Positions 59,628-64,000 of a stretch of DNA of 64,000 nucleotides are shown here, in pieces. Each line of letters starts with the position of its first letter. The stretch's first letter is position 1. The notes beneath the pieces were generated by a model. The model saw only the letters and a list, made by a program, of their open reading frames with translations, was not told the origin of the DNA and ran no database searches. The position numbers and the translations under genes were made by a program. This DNA comes from Bifidobacterium choladohabitans (GTDB taxonomy: Bacteria > Actinomycetota > Actinomycetes > Actinomycetales > Bifidobacteriaceae): NCBI RefSeq assembly GCF_016102005.1, contig NZ_JACFPL010000003.1, forward strand, positions 124,001 to 188,000. The letters run 5' to 3'.

Positions 59628-59665
59628 CCTTTCCGCTCTTGTGGCACTTTCGATAGAATCGGAAC

Positions 59666-60424
59666 ATGAGTGACGAGAGTTGGGGAAAGAGGAGCATGGA
59701 TTCCCCAGATAAGCCCACCGTCAGGGTCGTAGCCTTGGTGCTGGCCGGTGGGGTTGGCGCCCGTATGCGCGGACCAGTGCCCAAACAGTTTCTGGTAGTT
59801 CGGAACAAGCCGGTACTGGTCTATACCCTGGAGGCTTTTCAACGAGCAGTGGCCGTCGAGGACATCATTGTCGTATCCCTGCCCGAGTGGACAGGGATTG
59901 TTGAGCAATATGTCAAAGATTGTGGACTGACCAAGGTCCGATCTGTTTTACCTGGAGGTGCCAGCGGTTTCGAATCCATACGTTGTGGTTTGCGTTATCT
60001 TGAGAAACAGTATTCGCCTGAGGACATCATTCTGATCCATGACGGGGTTCGCCCCTTGTTGACTGAAGAAGTGATCAACGCCAACATCGCAGGTGTGGAG
60101 AAATACGGCAATGCCGTCACTGTAGTGCCGGCAACCGAGGCTTTGCTTCATACCGATGACGGCCAGTCCAGCAGCAGGGTGGTTGAACGTTCTCACGTCA
60201 TGCGAACCCAGACCCCACAGAGCCTGCGTCTGCGCGATCTTTCACTAATCCATCGCCAGGCAGATGAGATGGGCATTCATGATTCGGTAGCTACCTGCAC
60301 GCTGCTGATCGAGACTGGTCATGTGGTTCATGCGGTAGCCGGTGACAATTCCAACTTCAAGCTCACCAGTCCCGAGGATGTGGCGCTCTTCGAGGCCTAT
60401 CTCGATGCCAAGGGAATGTCCTGA
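59666..60424 (+). CDS. IspD/TarI-type cytidylyltransferase
   Basis: The 252-residue enzyme shows the IspD fold: ALVLAGGVGARMRGPVPKQF nucleotide loop, LIHDGVRPLLTEEVI, and GDNSNFKLTSPEDVALFEAY. IspD makes CDP-methylerythritol for isoprenoids and TarI makes CDP-ribitol for teichoic acids. The neighbours (SDR, LicD, Wzm/Wzt) favour a surface-polymer role. A second ATG at 59696 has closer GA-rich sequence. TAGAAT lies seven bases before ATG 59666. It overlaps the next gene by one base (TGATG). Confidence 0.8.
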   Translation: MSDESWGKRSMDSPDKPTVRVVALVLAGGVGARMRGPVPKQFLVVRNKPVLVYTLEAFQRAVAVEDIIVVSLPEWTGIVEQYVKDCGLTKVRSVLPGGASGFESIRCGLRYLEKQYSPEDIILIHDGVRPLLTEEVINANIAGVEKYGNAVTVVPATEALLHTDDGQSSSRVVERSHVMRTQTPQSLRLRDLSLIHRQADEMGIHDSVATCTLLIETGHVVHAVAGDNSNFKLTSPEDVALFEAYLDAKGMS

Positions 60425-61554
60425 TGACGGGGAGAGGACGAGTCGATGCAGACATTCTGCAACAGGATGTGAATGGTCTGGCCGACGCCCATCTGGACTT
60501 GTGGCGGGAGCTGGATGGCTGCAGGATACTGATTACCGGCGGAACAGGCTTTGTGGGTTCCTTCATTCTGCATCTGATAGCTGCTTTGCGTCGTCGCCAT
60601 GGCCTGCATATCGATGTTCTTGCTGTGGTCAGGAGTCGGAAACGTCTGCGAGATGTTTTGGGCGACGACTGGGAGGACTCATGGCTGCAGGTCGTGGAAC
60701 AGGATCTTCGTGCCCCCCTCTCGCTGCAAAACGAAGGTCCGATAGAGTATTGCATCCACGCCGCCAGCAATGCCGACCCCGTGGCCTACCAATCCGATCC
60801 CCTGGGAACCATGATGACCAATGTGGCTGGGACTGAGCAGATTCTGCAATATCTGGCGGATCTGGACACCAAGCCCTTCCGAGTGGTTTATCTGTCCAGC
60901 GTTGAAGCCTATGGAGGTCATAGCCAGGAGGGGATCCTCAAGGAGGGGGACAGGGGAAGCTTTGACCCGGCAGTGGTCCGCAACTGCTACCCAATCAGCA
61001 AGCTAGCTGCTGAAAACCTTTGCGCAGGGGCACGTCTGCAGCTGGGCCTTCCTGTGACTGTGGCACGTATGGCCTACCTGTATGGCCCGGGTGACCGGCT
61101 GGACGATCCCAAGATCATTACGCTTTTTCTGCGGATGCTTCAAGAGGGCAGGGACATCGAAATGCACAGCCCGGGTCTGCAGCGACGTAGCTACTGCTAT
61201 ATCAAAGACGCGGTCTATGGCATCATGCTGCTTCTGCTGCGCGGCCAGGATTCGACTTACAACATCGCCAAGGGCAAGGAAGAAGTCACCATAGCCGGGG
61301 TGGCCCGGAAACTGACTCGGCTTTTTGGACGTCCGGGCGGTCTGGTTCGGTATGAACAGCCTGATCAGGATGAGCTTGCGCGCTTCTCTCCTTCGGAGGA
61401 CAATATTCTTGATACTTCCAAAATACGGGCTCTGGGATTTGAGGCAGAGGTCGGACTGGCGCAAGGACTGGAACGCACCGGCCGGTATTTTGGCATGCGG
61501 CCGTCAACATGGCAGACCGGCAATGTCGCAGGGAAAGGCATGGACAATGAATAG
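60424..61554 (+). CDS. NAD-dependent epimerase/dehydratase-family (extended SDR)
   Basis: The 376-residue extended SDR has ILITGGTGFVGSFILHLI at the cofactor site, HAASNADPVAY, the catalytic Ser in VYLSSVEAYGG and Y-P-I-S-K-L-A-A-E for the Tyr/Lys pair. Its partners are a CDP-polyol-type cytidylyltransferase (1-base overlap upstream) and a LicD-like transferase (8-base overlap downstream). It probably makes or modifies the nucleotide-activated residue. The substrate is unknown. It could act on a CDP-activated polyol or sugar rather than on a dTDP-sugar. Confidence 0.83.
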   Translation: MTGRGRVDADILQQDVNGLADAHLDLWRELDGCRILITGGTGFVGSFILHLIAALRRRHGLHIDVLAVVRSRKRLRDVLGDDWEDSWLQVVEQDLRAPLSLQNEGPIEYCIHAASNADPVAYQSDPLGTMMTNVAGTEQILQYLADLDTKPFRVVYLSSVEAYGGHSQEGILKEGDRGSFDPAVVRNCYPISKLAAENLCAGARLQLGLPVTVARMAYLYGPGDRLDDPKIITLFLRMLQEGRDIEMHSPGLQRRSYCYIKDAVYGIMLLLLRGQDSTYNIAKGKEEVTIAGVARKLTRLFGRPGGLVRYEQPDQDELARFSPSEDNILDTSKIRALGFEAEVGLAQGLERTGRYFGMRPSTWQTGNVAGKGMDNE

Positions 61555-62695
61555 CCGTCTGATCGCCGGCATCAAGGGGCGCCTGCCCATCTCCTCACGG
61601 TCTTTGCGGGACTTCCGGGCGCAGGATGATGCCAGATACGCCCAACTCCTTCAGGTGATTGATGATCAGCGGAAGGCCCTGGATAAGGCTCAGGAGAGTC
61701 TCGATCGCCTGGAGAAGCAATGCCGTGCGCTGAATGAAACCTTGGAATATGTCCATGATTCGAATAGCGTCATGTACTGGCAGCTGTTCCGGGGAGATAA
61801 CGAGACGACTGAGCAGGCTCAACTCAGATTCTTTAGAGGGTTGCCCAAGGCCGAAGGCATCCATGCGCTCTTCCAGGATGCGGAGGCCAGGCTGTTCGAA
61901 CTCTTTGATCAGTTTTGCCGGGATCATGAGATCTCCTACTGGGGGACCGGCGGCACAGTGCTGGGCGCCTTCCGTCAGCAGGATTTCATCCCCTGGGATG
62001 ACGATATTGACGTCTACATCACTCGCGAACAGTTGAGCAGGTTGGAAAAAGCCGTGCACGAGGATGGACGTTTCCGTGTCACGGTCGTCTGGGACTGGTA
62101 TGTGCCTTGCAAGCAGATCAGATTCCGGTCAATAGATGAGGCCAACCCCTGTTTTGTTGATCTTTTCCCCCTGGATTGGGTATCTGGCGATCCGGAAGAT
62201 GCTTGGCAAATCTGCACGCAGGAACGTTTACAGTTTGTCCAGGAAATCCGCAAACAATACGCGAGCTCCGCTTGGAGTCGGGATATTTACATTTCCGGGG
62301 CAGATCCTCTGATACCCGCCCTGGAATCCGACCTGCAGGCACACCTGGCAGATCTGGCGACTCGCGTATCCATCCTGCCCACAGCTGATGGCGCTGCAGG
62401 ATTGATTAGGGGCATTGAAAACATCGACGAGGTGCGCTCATCCGGTCCCTACTTGACCGGTGACTGGACCGGTTCGACGACTTTGCCCTTCCGTGGGATC
62501 TCTGTTCCAGTGCCCAGGAATTATCGCGAGTACCTGGGTAAGGCCTATGGCGACTACATGGCTTTGCCGCGCGACATGCATTCCCATGAGCATGTCGCCG
62601 ATGAGTACATTACCTCGCCGGAATCGGTACGAGCCATGCGCAGGATGCTTTCGGAGGATTGGGAACGGACTCCTGGCGATGAAGAACGGAAGTGA
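61547..62695 (+). CDS. LicD-family phosphotransferase
   Basis: From ATG 61547 the protein has 382 residues. The LicD core includes SYWGTGGTVLGAFRQQDFIP and WDDDIDVYITREQLSRL, with the Asp cluster for metal. A coiled-coil-like N-terminal segment (about 25-70, QRKALDKAQESLDRLEKQ) precedes it. Family members transfer phosphocholine, phosphoglycerol or phosphoribitol from CDP-linked donors to glycans. The adjacent cytidylyltransferase and SDR fit a CDP-polyol donor. It overlaps the previous gene by 8 bases and the following gene's likely start by 17. Confidence 0.88.
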   Translation: MNSRLIAGIKGRLPISSRSLRDFRAQDDARYAQLLQVIDDQRKALDKAQESLDRLEKQCRALNETLEYVHDSNSVMYWQLFRGDNETTEQAQLRFFRGLPKAEGIHALFQDAEARLFELFDQFCRDHEISYWGTGGTVLGAFRQQDFIPWDDDIDVYITREQLSRLEKAVHEDGRFRVTVVWDWYVPCKQIRFRSIDEANPCFVDLFPLDWVSGDPEDAWQICTQERLQFVQEIRKQYASSAWSRDIYISGADPLIPALESDLQAHLADLATRVSILPTADGAAGLIRGIENIDEVRSSGPYLTGDWTGSTTLPFRGISVPVPRNYREYLGKAYGDYMALPRDMHSHEHVADEYITSPESVRAMRRMLSEDWERTPGDEERK

Positions 62696-63752
62696 GACGT
62701 CTGGGCTTCGTTCGGGCAGCATGGAAGGCCATGAGTCATCGGGGCCCTCATGCCTGATGGTGACGGGGGGTGCCGGGTTCATCGGCACGAATTTTGTGCG
62801 TTATGTGCTGGCCCACCATCCCGACACGCACATCGTGGTTTACGATCTGCTCACCTATGCAGCCAAGATCGATAACCTCCATGGCCTTATTCCCGATCGG
62901 ATCGATATGGTCCATGCCGATATCTGCGACGCGGAATCTGTGGAACAGGCCATTCGCCGGTTTCATGTCGATGCCATCGTCCATTTTGCGGCTGAGTCGC
63001 ACAACGACAACTCCATCCAGGATCCAGCGCCCTTCATCAGGACCAATCTCTATGGCACCTATGTTCTGCTGGAGGCGGCCCGTCGCCACGGCCTTCGCTT
63101 CCATCAGGTGTCTACTGATGAGGTTTTCGGCGATCTCGGCTTCGATGATCCGCACCGTTTCACCGAGGCCAGCCCCTACCGGCCCTCGAGTCCGTATTCG
63201 GCCACCAAGGCAGGAGCGGATCATTTAGCGCGTGCCTGGTGGCGCACCTATGGGACCCGCGTGACCATCTCCAATTGCTCCAACAACTACGGTCCCTACC
63301 AGCACATTGAAAAATTCATTCCTCGGCAGATCACCAACATCCTGTCCGGAATCCGTCCACGAATCTATGGCCAAGGACGTGCGGTCCGGGATTGGATCCA
63401 TGTGGAGGATGACTGCCGGGCTATTTGGAGCATCCTGGTTCATGGAGCGCCTGGATCAACCTACCTCATCGGTGCGGATGGCGAGTTGAGCAACATGGAG
63501 GTGCTCAGGATGATCCTGCGCCTCATGGGGCGCGGGCCTGACGAATTCGATTTGGTTGCAGATCGGCCTGGAGGGGATCGTAGATATGCCATCGATGCCG
63601 GAAAGATACGACGGGATCTCGGTTGGCGGCCTCTGCACCGAGACTTCGAGCAGGGTCTGGCAGAGACAATCGACTGGTATCGCCGTCACCGCAGGTGGTG
63701 GGCAGGTGATAAGCAGGCAGTCGAGGCTCGCTATCGGGAGCAGGGACACTGA
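62679..63752 (+). CDS. rmlB: dTDP-glucose 4,6-dehydratase
   Basis: The enzyme makes dTDP-4-keto-6-deoxyglucose, the precursor of dTDP-rhamnose. Visible motifs are the Rossmann VTGGAGFIGTNFVRYVL, FAAESHNDNSIQ, QVSTDEVFGDLG with the catalytic Thr-Asp-Glu, and YSATKAGADHLARAW with the Tyr/Lys. The ATG at 62679 (357 residues, overlapping licD) and the one at 62721 (343 residues) are both possible, and I list the first. rmlA, rmlC and rmlD are not in this window. It links the cluster to rhamnose-containing polymers. Confidence 0.92.
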   Translation: MKNGSETSGLRSGSMEGHESSGPSCLMVTGGAGFIGTNFVRYVLAHHPDTHIVVYDLLTYAAKIDNLHGLIPDRIDMVHADICDAESVEQAIRRFHVDAIVHFAAESHNDNSIQDPAPFIRTNLYGTYVLLEAARRHGLRFHQVSTDEVFGDLGFDDPHRFTEASPYRPSSPYSATKAGADHLARAWWRTYGTRVTISNCSNNYGPYQHIEKFIPRQITNILSGIRPRIYGQGRAVRDWIHVEDDCRAIWSILVHGAPGSTYLIGADGELSNMEVLRMILRLMGRGPDEFDLVADRPGGDRRYAIDAGKIRRDLGWRPLHRDFEQGLAETIDWYRRHRRWWAGDKQAVEARYREQGH

Positions 63753-63755
63753 TAT

Positions 63756-63785
63756 TTGTAGCTGTACCACCCTTGGATGTAAACT
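63756..63785 (+). promoter_or_regulatory. Candidate rpsF promoter
   Basis: TTGTAG (63756-63761) and TAAACT (63780-63785) are separated by 18 bases, upstream of the ribosomal protein gene. Confidence 0.4.
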
Positions 63786-63848
63786 AGTCTGGTTCCCGTC
63801 GTGGCCAGAGGATTGTTCAGCCACGATTGGCGTGCAATACACCCTCCT

Positions 63849-63867
63849 GTCACGGAAGGTCCGTGAC
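63849..63867 (+). promoter_or_regulatory. Leader hairpin before rpsF
   Basis: GTCACGGA pairs with TCCGTGAC across a three-base loop, 25 bases before the rpsF start. S6 with S18 is known to bind structured leaders containing CCG in many bacteria. Whether this hairpin is such a site is a guess. Confidence 0.4.
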
Positions 63868-63891
63868 CTGTAAGTCCAAAGGAGGTGGGTG

Positions 63892-64000
63892 ATGTCTGCG
63901 CATAAGTATGAATTGATGTTCATTGCCGATCCGGCCATGGATGAGCGCTCGCTGAAGAAGTTGACCGACCAGTATCTCGAGGTGGTCACCAAGGAAGGCG
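63892..64000 (+). CDS. rpsF: 30S ribosomal protein S6 (partial)
   Basis: The reading frame from ATG 63892 gives MSAHKYELMFIADPAMDERS and continues LKKLTDQYLEVVTKEG, the start of S6, before the window ends. S6 binds 16S rRNA with S18 in the small-subunit platform. AAAGGAGGT lies close upstream, a strong ribosome-binding site. In bifidobacteria rpsF usually heads an operon with ssb and rpsR, which would lie beyond the edge. Confidence 0.95.
   Translation, partial: MSAHKYELMFIADPAMDERSLKKLTDQYLEVVTKEG

Overview
The window looks like a piece of a Bifidobacterium chromosome (Actinomycetota). The sequence is GC-rich, and it carries the hallmark galacto-N-biose/lacto-N-biose set: GH112 phosphorylase, N-acetylhexosamine 1-kinase, GalT-type uridylyltransferase and a dedicated sugar ABC importer. 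A heme catalase is also present. That is unusual for the genus and is best known from aerotolerant, insect-associated bifidobacteria, but the sequence alone does not settle the species.

Region by region. 1-9.3 kb: the start of an ATP-grasp protein (cut by the window edge), an FtsX-type ABC permease with a degenerate ATPase partner, a DHA2-type MFS exporter, a divergent SWIM-SNF2 helicase and an aquaporin. 9.3-16.8 kb: a small protein of unknown function, a very large secreted wall-anchored protein with SdrD-B-like and pilin-linker domains, a YbjJ-like MFS protein and a pyrimidine-dimer-glycosylase-like protein. 16.8-31.6 kb, all on the minus strand: a mucin core-1 O-glycan locus. The surface GH101 endo-alpha-N-acetylgalactosaminidase should release Gal-beta-1,3-GalNAc. 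A lipoprotein and two permeases import it, and LnpA/LnpB/LnpC convert it to sugar phosphates and UDP-sugars. An alcohol-dehydrogenase-like SDR lies downstream, where other bifidobacteria have an epimerase. 32-43 kb: an OFA-like MFS, a short set of glycosyltransferase and membrane genes, an SDR, nicotinamidase, a GNAT acetyltransferase, and a UvrA-like ABC protein with its MarR regulator. 43.5-45.5 kb: a second MarR with a DHA2 exporter, behind a promoter that overlaps an 18-bp perfect palindrome.

45.5-50.4 kb: a gene-poor stretch, tRNA-Ser(GGA), and an oxidative-stress/manganese block (katA, mntH, and a divergent DtxR-family regulator with MntR-like metal residues). 50.4-63.8 kb: a surface-polymer cluster with a GtrB-like lipid-linked glycosyltransferase, a GT4, a GT2, a DUF6020-like membrane protein, an acyltransferase broken by two in-frame UGA codons, a Wzm/Wzt exporter, a TarI/IspD-like cytidylyltransferase, an SDR, a LicD-like transferase and RmlB. 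The window ends inside rpsF (ribosomal protein S6).

The most interesting points are the GH101 gene sitting beside the LNB/GNB operon with palindromes around the importer promoter, the pseudo-ATPase of the FtsX transporter, the TarI-SDR-LicD-Wzm/Wzt polymer cluster, the palindromic MarR operators, the repeats between mntH and mntR, and the doubly UGA-interrupted acyltransferase.
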